Shown: positions 23,648-32,862 of the stretch, piece by piece
Position numbering within the stretch: position 1 is the stretch's first letter
Layout of the letters: the number at the start of each line of letters is the position of its first letter
Assembly (NCBI GenBank): GCA_022496805.1
Contig: CM040088.1
Span: forward strand, 9,083,001-9,147,000
Source of the DNA: Pohlia nutans
Taxonomy: Eukaryota > Streptophyta > Bryopsida > Bryales > Mniaceae
Length of the DNA stretch: 64,000 bases
Direction of reading: 5' to 3'
The notes under the pieces: generated by a model
Database searches by the model: none
The model's input: only the letters and a program-made list of their open reading frames with translations
What the model was told of the DNA's origin: nothing
Made by a program: the position numbers and the translations under genes

Positions 23648-24310
23648 CCTGGCTGCAGCTCTGTGCATATTGCAGGGAAAAAAAAATTGAAATTTTTTGA
23701 AATTTTTTGAATTAATTTTCTTAAAATGATTTACTTATTTGTTTATTATTATTTTATTTCTGGACACGGTTTTGTACAATGCATATTTTGGGAAAAAAAT
23801 AATTTAAGTCACTCTTTTAAGTTTTAAATTTTTAATCATGTTCTTTTTAATATTTTACTTCGAGAGGAAGTGGATGTTTTGATGAAATTGTTGGATAAGT
23901 ATAGTTTTGAAATTTGGTAAGTGAAAATTTAAACTAAGTTTTCAAATATGATTTCAAAATGAAATTCCATGTTGGAATGCAAAAACTTCAAAACCTTATT
24001 TTAATTTATTTTTTGAATTGTAGTGCATTGAAGGTAAACTTTTTGGAGTGGAGAGCAACTTTTTTGGAGCAAAGCTATTTGAGGTACTATCAAGAGCCTT
24101 TTTTTGAGTTTTGAAATGGTTTTTGTTTTTGTTTTGGTATTGGTTTTGGTTATGGTTTATTAAATATTTTGTGGAGTTTGAGATTTCGGGTAGGGTTTTT
24201 CATCGTTTTATTAAAACCTTTTTTATCTTAAAAAATCTTTTTATCTTTGTGGAATTTAGAATTTACGATAGGATCTTCACTATCCTATCCTAAATTCTAC
24301 TTTTTAGAGA

Positions 24311-27300
24311 ATGGCTCGTGCTTTGTCTACCATTGATAATTTTGTTGATGTCAATGTTTATAGTGTTGGATCAATGTGCATTCAATGCTCAAAATGTTTG
24401 GCGTTTCGTTTTAAGAAAGAAAAGAATACCATTTGTTGTTACAATGGCAAAATTGCCAATGAACATATTAATCACCCCATTGTCCATCCAATGCTCAACG
24501 AGCTTTATACGGGCACAACACCTAAATCTCGAGATTTTCTCAAATCCATTCGAAAATATAATCAAGCTTTTGCATTTACAAGTATGCGAAGTAAATTTCA
24601 ATCCGGCCAAGTTGAAGGTAGAGGGGTATATACTTTTCGTGTAAACGGAGAGTTATGTCATCACATTGGAAATTTACAACCCGATTTAGACCAAGACGCT
24701 AAATTTGCACAAATTTATTTCTTGGATGATGATTTACAAACAAATCGCCGTATGGAGATTTTTGATGATCTTCATTGTGATATTATTAATAACATTCAAG
24801 AAGTTTTAGAATCCATTAATGCGTTGGTTCGTGGTTTCAAGTCTTCGCGTGATGTTCTTCAAAGGGGACAAAATATGGGGCTCCGTATCTCCGGTGAAGT
24901 TCCTTTTGGAGAACATCCCCGTCGCTATAATCGCCAAGTAGTTCCAGAAGTTGCTGCTGTTGTTCTTGACGAACAATACATGAATTTTGGTAGAGATATT
25001 ATTCTTCACCAACATGGTGGAGGTTTGCAACGTATAAAAGAAGTTCATCCAGCTTACGATGCTTTATCTTATCCATTGTTGTTTCCTGACGGACAATGTG
25101 GGTGGTCACCGACTTTTAAAGCAGATACTGGAGTGACTTTAAAGTCATATGTCCAGTATTTGCTTCAAAAGCGGCCGGAATCCAATGTATTACACAAGGC
25201 TGGTAGATTATTCCAGCAATATGTAGTGGATCAATATCTACGTGTAGAACATGAAAATTTACTTTTCATTAGACATCATCAAACCGAACTTCGTGCAGAA
25301 TGCTATCAGGGGGTCGTGGATGCTTTACAGGGAGACAATACGGCACGCATTGGGCGACGTATTGTCTTACCTGCAACATTCATTGGTTCCCCCCGGTACA
25401 TGCAAAAACTCTTTCATGATAGCATGGTTTTAGTTAGAGTTTTAGGAAAGCCCGATTTGTTTGTGACAATGACATGTAATCCGACCTGGCCTGAGATTCT
25501 TGATGAGCTTGAGCCAGGTCAAAGTCCTCCTGATCGTCCAGATATTGTCGTGCGTGTTTTTGAGCTTAAGCTAAGAGCGTTGATGGATGAGATTACAAAG
25601 AAGAATGTCATGGGAGAGACCATTGCTTTTTGTTACACTATTGAGTTTCAAAAACGTGGTCTTCCTCATGCTCACATTCTTCTTTGGTTGAAAGACAAGG
25701 TCAATGATTGTGACCTTGTAGATAAGATAGTATGTTCGGAGATTCCCGATTTAGAGAGACAACCGCAATTGTATGCCGCGGTTGCCAAGCACATGATGCA
25801 TGGACCATGTGGTTTGGACAATCCCAATTGTCCATGCATGGAAGACAATAGATGTACAAAGGATTATCCGATGCAAGCTCGAGATAACACCGAGGTGGAT
25901 GGTGACGGTCATGTTTTGTACCGCCGTCGAAACCACGGTCGATACATCGAAAAACGCGTACGTGGACAAATCGTCCATTTAGATAATCGATGGGTTGTGC
26001 CATACAATCCATATTTGATAGGTCGGTTTAATTGTCATATCAATGTGGAAATTTGCAGTTCGGTAAAAACTGTCAAATATCTCCACAAGTATATTTTTAA
26101 AGGTCCAGATCGTGGAGTTGTGGAAATAGATGAAGTTATAGATGAAGTTAAGGATTTCTTGGAGGGCCGTTATGTGGCCGCTCAAGAAGCATGTTGGAGG
26201 CTTTTTGGTTTTGAAACCAACAATAAGAGCCATAGTATTTGTCGTTTACCGGTTCACCTTCCTGGTCAACAATATGTTACTTTTGAGGAAGGAACATCTT
26301 TGCAGTCGGTGATTGATCAAAATGTTGAGACTAGACTCACCAAGTTTTTTGAGCTCAATTGCCGCATTCGTGCCTTAATTGCTTCTGGCAATCAAGGCAA
26401 TCACATGCTTCTTCGTTACATGGATCTTCCACTCTATTACAAGTGGGATGTGAAGAATAACATGTGGGAAAGAAGACAACGTAAGATAAAAGTTTTTGGT
26501 CGGATAAATATGGTTCCCGTAGGTACCGAAGTATTTTACTTGCGTTTGTTGTTGACTCATGTTGAGGCACCAACTTCATTTGAGGACCTACTTTGTTTTC
26601 ATGATACGGTGTATCCAACGTACAAAGCCGCCAGTATTGCAAGAGGACTTTTACACGATGATACCGAGTGGGAAAATTGTTTGCAAGAGGCAACTGTCAT
26701 TGCGTTGCCTAAACAAATTCGGAGGTTGTTTGCAACACTTCTTGTGTTTGGACAACCGCTAGATCCTCTTGGTTTACTAAAGACACATCTTGACGCTATG
26801 TCTGATGATTGGCGCAATGATCAAAATCGCTATTGCAAAGCGATTTTGAGCATTGAGGAATATTTGTCATCATCAGATAAACATCTTACAGATTTTTTTA
26901 ATATCGAAGAATTGAATGAGTTAGGTTATTCAAACATTGTTGATGTTGGCAGTGATGCCAATGACAACATTGATTCTGATAATCAAAATTGTACATTTCT
27001 AGAAGAGGATGTAGGAAAGCTCAACGATGAACAATACATTGTTTTCAATGCGGTAACTACTGCCGTTTTGAATTCCGATTCTCCAAATAAGCTTTTCTTT
27101 TTAGATGGTCCCGGTGGTACAGGTAAGACTTTTTTGTATAATACCATATTAGGTTATCTTCGCGGTCGTAGTGTTAAGTGTATGGCAATGGCAACAAGTG
27201 GAATTGCCGCATGCCTTTTGGATGAAGGGCGAACGGCACATTCATCTCTTGCTATTCCATTACAATTGCATGATGCATCGATTTGTAGCATTAGTGCCCA

Positions 27301-28360
27301 ATCTACATTAGGTCAAAGCTTACGTGAAGTACAATTGATTGTACTTGATGAAGCTTGTGCGGGCCATCGTTATATGTTTGAAGCTATAGACAGATCGTTG
27401 CGAGATATACGCGGTGTAGATAGTCCAAATGGCGGTGTTGTAGTTTTATATGGCGGTGATTTTCGCCAAACTTTGCCTGTAGTTGTACGTGGAGGTCGCA
27501 AGCAGACTGTTCAAGCTTGCTTGCGACATTCATATTTATTTCCATTAATGCAACATTTTCATTTGACCACTAACATGCGTTTGCAAAGTCAACCGGACTT
27601 TCAAAAGTTTTTGTTAGATATTGGTGAGGGCAAAACCGGTCCAAAAGTAGATCTACCGCTGGGATTGGTTGCTCCTGGAAATTCTTTAGATGGTCTCATT
27701 GATGCTATATTTGATGATCCGGTTGATTTCTCTGAGCGCGTTATTTTGGCTGTCCGAAATGATGATGCCCAAGAAATCAACCGAAGAATCACCGATCGCA
27801 TACCTGGTGATGTGCATCAATGTTTTAGTGCTGATTTTGTCCACGAAAATGATGAGCATGCCCATCATTATCCAGTAGAGTTTTTGAATTCTTTACAATT
27901 GAGCGGTTTGCCTCCTCACCAATTAAGTCTTAAATGTGGCCAATATTTGATGTTGCTAAGGAACTTGAATCCGGCAAAAGGTTTGTGCAATGGTAGTCGT
28001 TTGCGTCTTTTGCAAGTGTCTCCGAGTGTATTGCTATGTGAAATTGTAGAAGGTCGCTATCGTAGCCAAGAGGTATTGATTCCTAGAATCACACATCATT
28101 GCAACGATAGCCGCTTGCCATTCACACTTTGCCGGAGACAATTTCCTGTCACTGGCGCTTTTGCCATGACAATCAACAAATCGCAGGGCCAATCATATGA
28201 TCGAGTCGGCATTTATCTTCGCAATGAAGTATTTAGCCATGGTCAATTATATGTGGCATTGTCTCGTGGTAGACATCCTGCAAACATTAAGGTTGCCAAT
28301 GACAACAATGAAGCCGTGGGAACGGTGAAAAACGTTGTCTATCATGAGGTTTTTACATGA
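24311..28360 (+). CDS. Helitron RepHel protein (HUH endonuclease plus PIF1-like helicase)
   Basis: The protein has 1349 residues in a single exon without internal stops. It combines the rolling-circle initiator and helicase needed to mobilise Helitrons. The N-terminus has a zinc-binding-like CIQCSKC and ICCYNGK. The Helitron N-domain follows (LVRVLGKPDLFVTMTCNP, about 375-395). The HUH motif is GLPHAHILLWL with His453 and His455, and the paired catalytic tyrosines are Tyr590 and Tyr594 in KYLHKYIFKG. The PIF1-like helicase starts with Walker A GPGGTGKT at 933-940. It continues with LIVLDEACAGHRYMFEAIDR (Walker B DEA), LYGGDFRQTLPVV and, near the end, NKSQGQSYDRVGIYL and GQLYVALSRGRHP. All key residues are present, so the copy looks potentially functional. 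The start ATG follows an in-frame AT-rich leader. No OTU or other accessory domain is seen. Confidence 0.97.
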   Translation: MARALSTIDNFVDVNVYSVGSMCIQCSKCLAFRFKKEKNTICCYNGKIANEHINHPIVHPMLNELYTGTTPKSRDFLKSIRKYNQAFAFTSMRSKFQSGQVEGRGVYTFRVNGELCHHIGNLQPDLDQDAKFAQIYFLDDDLQTNRRMEIFDDLHCDIINNIQEVLESINALVRGFKSSRDVLQRGQNMGLRISGEVPFGEHPRRYNRQVVPEVAAVVLDEQYMNFGRDIILHQHGGGLQRIKEVHPAYDALSYPLLFPDGQCGWSPTFKADTGVTLKSYVQYLLQKRPESNVLHKAGRLFQQYVVDQYLRVEHENLLFIRHHQTELRAECYQGVVDALQGDNTARIGRRIVLPATFIGSPRYMQKLFHDSMVLVRVLGKPDLFVTMTCNPTWPEILDELEPGQSPPDRPDIVVRVFELKLRALMDEITKKNVMGETIAFCYTIEFQKRGLPHAHILLWLKDKVNDCDLVDKIVCSEIPDLERQPQLYAAVAKHMMHGPCGLDNPNCPCMEDNRCTKDYPMQARDNTEVDGDGHVLYRRRNHGRYIEKRVRGQIVHLDNRWVVPYNPYLIGRFNCHINVEICSSVKTVKYLHKYIFKGPDRGVVEIDEVIDEVKDFLEGRYVAAQEACWRLFGFETNNKSHSICRLPVHLPGQQYVTFEEGTSLQSVIDQNVETRLTKFFELNCRIRALIASGNQGNHMLLRYMDLPLYYKWDVKNNMWERRQRKIKVFGRINMVPVGTEVFYLRLLLTHVEAPTSFEDLLCFHDTVYPTYKAASIARGLLHDDTEWENCLQEATVIALPKQIRRLFATLLVFGQPLDPLGLLKTHLDAMSDDWRNDQNRYCKAILSIEEYLSSSDKHLTDFFNIEELNELGYSNIVDVGSDANDNIDSDNQNCTFLEEDVGKLNDEQYIVFNAVTTAVLNSDSPNKLFFLDGPGGTGKTFLYNTILGYLRGRSVKCMAMATSGIAACLLDEGRTAHSSLAIPLQLHDASICSISAQSTLGQSLREVQLIVLDEACAGHRYMFEAIDRSLRDIRGVDSPNGGVVVLYGGDFRQTLPVVVRGGRKQTVQACLRHSYLFPLMQHFHLTTNMRLQSQPDFQKFLLDIGEGKTGPKVDLPLGLVAPGNSLDGLIDAIFDDPVDFSERVILAVRNDDAQEINRRITDRIPGDVHQCFSADFVHENDEHAHHYPVEFLNSLQLSGLPPHQLSLKCGQYLMLLRNLNPAKGLCNGSRLRLLQVSPSVLLCEIVEGRYRSQEVLIPRITHHCNDSRLPFTLCRRQFPVTGAFAMTINKSQGQSYDRVGIYLRNEVFSHGQLYVALSRGRHPANIKVANDNNEAVGTVKNVVYHEVFT

Positions 28361-28943
28361 CATTGTCATATAAGTTCCTCTAAATATTTACACTTGAATC
28401 AGGTGGATGGGAAAGTTAAGAGTTTGTTTCAAACTCTGCATGTTTAGGGTTCATGCACGCTTTGGCGACGTCCCCTTCCATCCATCTATATTCTTTTGGT
28501 GTCCATCATGATGTCATTGTCTCAATTGAGACATTTTATTTATTACTATATTACTATATCAATAAATACAACCAAATCATTCTATAAGCATTTTTGGTAT
28601 TTATATTTGAATGCCTCTGCATTTTAATGTGTGCATGTTTGTATCAATCATTGTATACACTTTCATTGTCATTGACTAAAATTGTTATGGATATTTAAAA
28701 CCAAGTAAAAATGCCCTAGCAATCTACCTACAAAGTTAGGCATTGAACTTCTTTAAAAAAATTTATAATAAACACTCACAAAAATGTGGTTTTTGAAAAA
28801 CCTTCTACACAATTTTTTTTCCTTCCTGCTAGATAAAAACCCCCCTAGAGAGCCCAAATCCAAAGTCGGAATTCAAAAATAATGATTATTTTGGGAGATA
28901 TTAACTCACTGTTAATAGATTCTGCCCAAATTACAGTTTCATC

Positions 28944-29108
28944 CACTGCGGATGAAGAAACAGTGAGCGGATGAAAAAACAGTCCGTGGATGAAAAAACA
29001 GTCCGCGGATGAAAAACCAGTCCGCGGATGAAAAAATTAGTCCGTAGATGAGAAAACAATCCATGGATGGAAAAACTGTCCGTGGATGAAAAATTGTCCA
29101 CGGATGAC
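28944..29108. repeat. 19-bp minisatellite near the Helitron 3' end
   Basis: About nine variant copies of a unit CAGTCCGCGGATGAAAAAA lie 580 bp downstream of the RepHel stop and about 190 bp before the 3' terminus. Confidence 0.9.
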
Positions 29109-29271
29109 TATGCCTAAGTGCTAAGGATTATTATCACTAATATCAATAACTAACACTTAATGTTTGTAGCCCGCTCCATCTATACTCTTCCAATCTTCTA
29201 TAAAATTTTCAAATGAGTATTTTTTAAAATATTTTGTAGTATGGAAAATGCATTAAAATGGTTGCTCTAAT

Positions 29272-29299
29272 GCGTTGCAAAGCAAGCGCCAACCGCTAG
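29272..29299 (+). other. Helitron 3' terminal hairpin and CTAG end
   Basis: GCGTTGC and GCAAGCGC pair over seven bases with one bulge around a three-base loop, followed ten bases later by CTAG and a host T. This is the classical 3' end where Helitron replication terminates. Confidence 0.75.
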
Positions 29300-30388
29300 T
29301 TTATATAAAAAATCTACTAGGTAAAAATCTACTATATTGTAGGGTATTGAATATAATGTCAAGTATTTTATATCAAACTCAAAACAATTGGTTCTACATT
29401 GAGCATGAAATCACCCATAAACATCTTTCAAAATTACAATAGTGACTCTTCAAATGTTCACTATAAACAAATAGTTGAAATTTAGAATGTGAGCTTAGGC
29501 CTTGTAGAAAGCTAAAGTGATTTCATACAAGATTAACTGGAGTTATTTGCTCAATTGGGTTAACTTTTGAGGAGAATATTCAAGGTTGAAATTTGGCCTT
29601 CTCTCGTTTTCTTGGTATTGAAATTTGTCCACCAAGGTAAATCTAAACAACTTTTATTTATGTTGCTATTTAACTGTTGCAGTCTAGAGGTCTTAGGTTT
29701 ACAAAAACTACATTTACAAGTGTGAGAGAGCTTGAGTGAATTGCTACTCCAAATGCAAACCAATGCTATACGTACATAATGCCAAATTATGATTTTGAGG
29801 CTATGTAGTATTCTAGTTGATGGATGAAAAGTAAAAGATTATTCTGCATAGCGTTGTTGTTTAATGTGTTTAATGAAAACCCTTATATCAATCAAAAGTA
29901 CAAGATTATTCCGCATAGCATTGTTGTTTAATGTGTTTAATGAAAACCCTTATATCAATCAAAAGTACATCAAGAGAATGTTTGTGGTTCATCCCACTTA
30001 TTAGGGGTGGTCCATTTTTTTGCAACGAATTCCTTACTTGTTTTTCAAATTTTATTTATTTATTTTATGATTCAATGGAAGAGCTTGGTCTATGACAGTG
30101 AAAATGTTTTGTGCAAATTTTAGCCAAGTGGCTACAAAAAAAAATTTGATGCTAATTTTTACTCATTTATGAGGGAATTAGCCACTAAACTACTTTTTGC
30201 TAATAGTGCGTGCTCCTTTGATGTGTCCTTATAGAGTTGGACCTTGTATTGTGTGTCATTGTGCAATGGGTTCTTGTTCCTAGTGTAAGCAAATGATTGG
30301 GTGTAAATTTTGGCCTTTGGAATTAGTTCCACATGCACTATTAGCAAAAAGTAGTGTACTTCTCCCAATATGGTGAAATCGGCCAATT
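29300..30388. other. Non-coding interval
   Basis: No gene is supported. It contains a 67-bp direct duplication at 29836-29969 (unit starts AGATTATTCTGCATAGCG). Confidence 0.5.
29836..29969. repeat. 67-bp tandem duplication
   Basis: Two copies beginning at 29836 and 29903 differ at only a few bases and end with TCAATCAAAAGTACA. Confidence 0.9.
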
Positions 30389-30926
30389 TTATCCCTTTGA
30401 CGCACCTGCATCCATATAATAAACGATGAATAAATTGTAAGCCTTCTCTTGACTACATCCTGTACAATTTTTCACCCATCTAAATTTTCCTTGGTTCTTG
30501 TGCTAGTTGACTACCATTTGTACAATATGGATCTTCAAAATAGGATATTGTGATTTTCTTTTGAATGACAAAATTAGTTTATATTAAATTTCATTCTTAG
30601 TTCAAAAAGTGAGACCTTAACAATGATTTTCCAAAATAAGTACAATCAAAAAAATAAAAATCATACCATCTCATAGTGCATATTATTCCAAAGTTGTTAT
30701 AAATTCTTTTAATAAAAAATTGCTAATTTGTGGTTTTAAAGTGAATTTAAAAAGAAAACCTTGCAAAATTAATTAAAAACCATTAATTTTTTAAATATAA
30801 ATCCAACCGTACATATGTGATCTACACATTGAGATTTGTAACTTTTCTTTATGCATCAACTCCATTTTTGTGATTCATCAAAAAAATTATAACACATCTT
30901 TGAAAATATGGACGTTAAATGGTTAT
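30389..30926 (-). mobile_element. Decayed TTAA-type MITE, family D
   Basis: The body matches 50703-51247 in reverse orientation (shared GCGTCCATATAAT-type terminus, AGAACCAAGG, TTAGTTCAAAAAGTGAGACC). Both flanks now read TTAT instead of TTAA. Confidence 0.6.
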
Positions 30927-31504
30927 ACTATATATAATAATTTGCTACAAAAGTTCCAATGGTCCTTTGTCCGGTGGACACTGGGTCATTGTCATTATGA
31001 ACAAACACTTTAACCCCTAAGTGCCTGAGCATTCATTTTTTGGACCATGTACAAATTTTATCCGTAATATCTCATCCGTCATGCACTTTTTACAGCATGG
31101 ATTTTTTATTGTAGATTCTATGGGAAGTTAGCTTCATGCATATGTGATCCGATTAGAAAGGGGATGATTTGTGAAATTTTTATGCCTCATTTCATGTTGT
31201 AGTGATTCACCCAAAATTTTGAAGATTTCAGTGTAAAAGTGCTCTAAAAAAAGTCAACTTATAAAATTAAGCAACCAAAAAATCTCCAAAAATCACTACA
31301 CTTAGAGTATTACATTTCAACCAATCACAAAAAAATTCATCTGTAGATTGTCAATATCTTATTCGTAATTGAATTACAAAATAATTTTGAATTTCACGTT
31401 TCAAATTTTATACAAAATTATTGGTAATAGCAATCATGGATCTAACCGTATGGATAGAATCTAAAATTCATAATGAACAACTTTTATTCACATATCAAGT
31501 TCAA

Positions 31505-32399
31505 GAGACAGAGAGAGGAACTCTGACTCGTAGGGCCAGCGTGAATGAAGAGTCTGTTGGGGGAAGTGCTACCAACTTGGCCACCAGGACCAAGTTGGCG
31601 CATGCTACCCTTAATGCCCTCTTTCGAGAGTAGACTCTATAGTCACAAAGTAACAAGTAACAAATAACAAGAAGGAAGTAAAAATGGTATTTTGTCTGGA
31701 ATTTACTGATTATGTGGGAAGATATGCGTTGGATGGTCACTCCTTTGAGTTGGAGTATAGTGCGAGAAGTCGAAAGAGTCTGTATTAGGTGGTCCGGGTT
31801 CGATTCCTGCGTGGCCCCAAGGTTTAATCCATATGGCGTTGTTTCATATTCTGGGTTAAGTGTGTGATACTTGGATCCTTTTTCTGTGTTTTTAGGGTAA
31901 AATTGGTAATGTTTGTTTATTTTCTATTCGTCTTTTGGTGAGTATAATGTATTGTAGGTATTTGATGGCATTAGTGTGTATGCTTTTTAGTGCTCTATTT
32001 ATTAGATGTAAATCGACTTTGATATGTAGTTGGTTGTTGAGTATATGTTTTATGTTTTTGTGTATTGCCCCTCGGGCTCCGGCGGTAGCTACAAATAAAG
32101 GGGCGACTATCCATCCTCGGTTTGCTATGTCTCTCATGAGGGGCTCATATTTTGTCTGTTTATTTGTAATACTTTCCAGTGGGAATCTATCGTGGCAGTA
32201 TGTGAATTCTACGAATTGTATTATGATGGATGGTTGTGGTTCTGTTGGGTGTGGTGCATCATGTGGATGGTTTAGTACTAGCAGCATGTCTGGGCGTAGT
32301 TTTGCATTACTTTGGCATTGTTGTGTGGAACAAGTGCATAGGAGTAGCCATGGTGGGACTGTATTTTCAGAGGTTTGGTTTTGACTTTTTCCGGCATTT
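31505..32399 (-). mobile_element. 5'-truncated LINE with 11-bp target duplication
   Basis: The 895-bp insertion is flanked by ATCAAGTTCAA at 31494-31504 and 32400-32410. On the minus strand it encodes the tail of a retrotransposon protein, then about 390 bp of 3' untranslated sequence ending in a CT-rich stretch (CCTCTCTCTGTCTC) without poly(A). Loss of the 5' part with a target duplication is typical of target-primed reverse transcription. A CCAACTTGG / CCAAGTTGG hairpin lies at 31572-31598. Confidence 0.75.
31892..32399 (-). pseudogene. C-terminal restriction-like endonuclease part of a LINE protein
   Basis: The minus-strand frame, open at its 5' side, ends at a stop at 31892. It contains RPDMLLVLNHP and, further on, IIIQFVEFTYCHDRF followed by KQTKYEPLMRDIANRGW and FVATAGARGAIHKN. 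The order PD, hydrophobic strand, E-x-TYC, Lys and a terminal GARG fits a PD-(D/E)XK restriction-like endonuclease at the C-terminus of RLE-type non-LTR elements. Reverse transcriptase is lost by 5' truncation. The assignment to a LINE clade is not possible from this piece; the endonuclease call is motif-based. Confidence 0.55.
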
Positions 32400-32492
32400 A
32401 TCAAGTTCAAAATATCCCTCTAGGTTGCATTTTATAATGCATCTTTGCAAAACTGCTAAATTTGGAGAGGGCCCTAGACATTTAGGGGTTAA

Positions 32493-32862
32493 TCACGCCG
32501 GCCTCGACAAAGACTAGAGTTTCTATCTATCTATCTAATTTGCTACAAATGTATTAAAAAATCTAGAATATTTCTCGAAAATTGTGTATCAAATATTCAC
32601 ATCTATGGCAATTTTGCTAGAGATTCTGAAATTCCTCACCTTCACTGATCCATAACCTCAATTTTAATTTATTTTTGGTTTGTAGAGGCCTCCAATCCTT
32701 CTCTAGGGAGATTCTCACCGACAGCACGGATCGCTTGGCTCTTCTCTAATGTCGTGTGCATTCCTCAGGGTTTGCTCATTGGCTCGATGTTTTGAGATTC
32801 TGAGTGGTGAGGATTTTGAGCTGCAGTTATAAAATCCATGTGGGTGTGTAGAGAAATCGCAA
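32493..32862 (+). other. SCPL upstream region
   Basis: Probable promoter and leader of the carboxypeptidase gene. A TCTA microsatellite lies at about 32520-32537. No other feature is recognised. Confidence 0.45.

Larger units (their letters stand above)
22718..29299 (+). mobile_element. Helitron, candidate complete autonomous element
   Basis: The candidate 5' end is TCATACTACTAAAATC directly after an A, resembling the TC-start termini of plant Helitrons. The candidate 3' end is CCGCTAG followed by T, preceded by a hairpin at 29272-29289. Insertion between A and T without target duplication fits Helitrons. In between lie low-complexity repeats, the complete RepHel gene at 24311-28360 and a minisatellite. 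The 3' end is well supported; the 5' end is a pattern-based choice. Confidence 0.7.
31010..32492 (+). mobile_element. TTAA-flanked MITE, family A, interrupted by a LINE fragment
   Basis: TTAA occurs at both edges (31010-31013, 32489-32492). The first 490 bp and last 85 bp align with 29-603 in the same orientation; the block 31505-32399 is foreign and flanked by a duplication of the MITE's own ATCAAGTTCAA. The MITE is therefore older than the LINE insertion. Confidence 0.85.

Noticed and set aside
28944..29108. CRISPR-like array
   Set aside because: Units of 19 bp follow each other directly without unique spacers, in a eukaryotic Helitron.
31935..32384. 149-codon plus-strand frame
   Set aside because: It is the shadow of the minus-strand LINE protein tail, whose sequence is recognisable and whose strand agrees with the 5' truncation.
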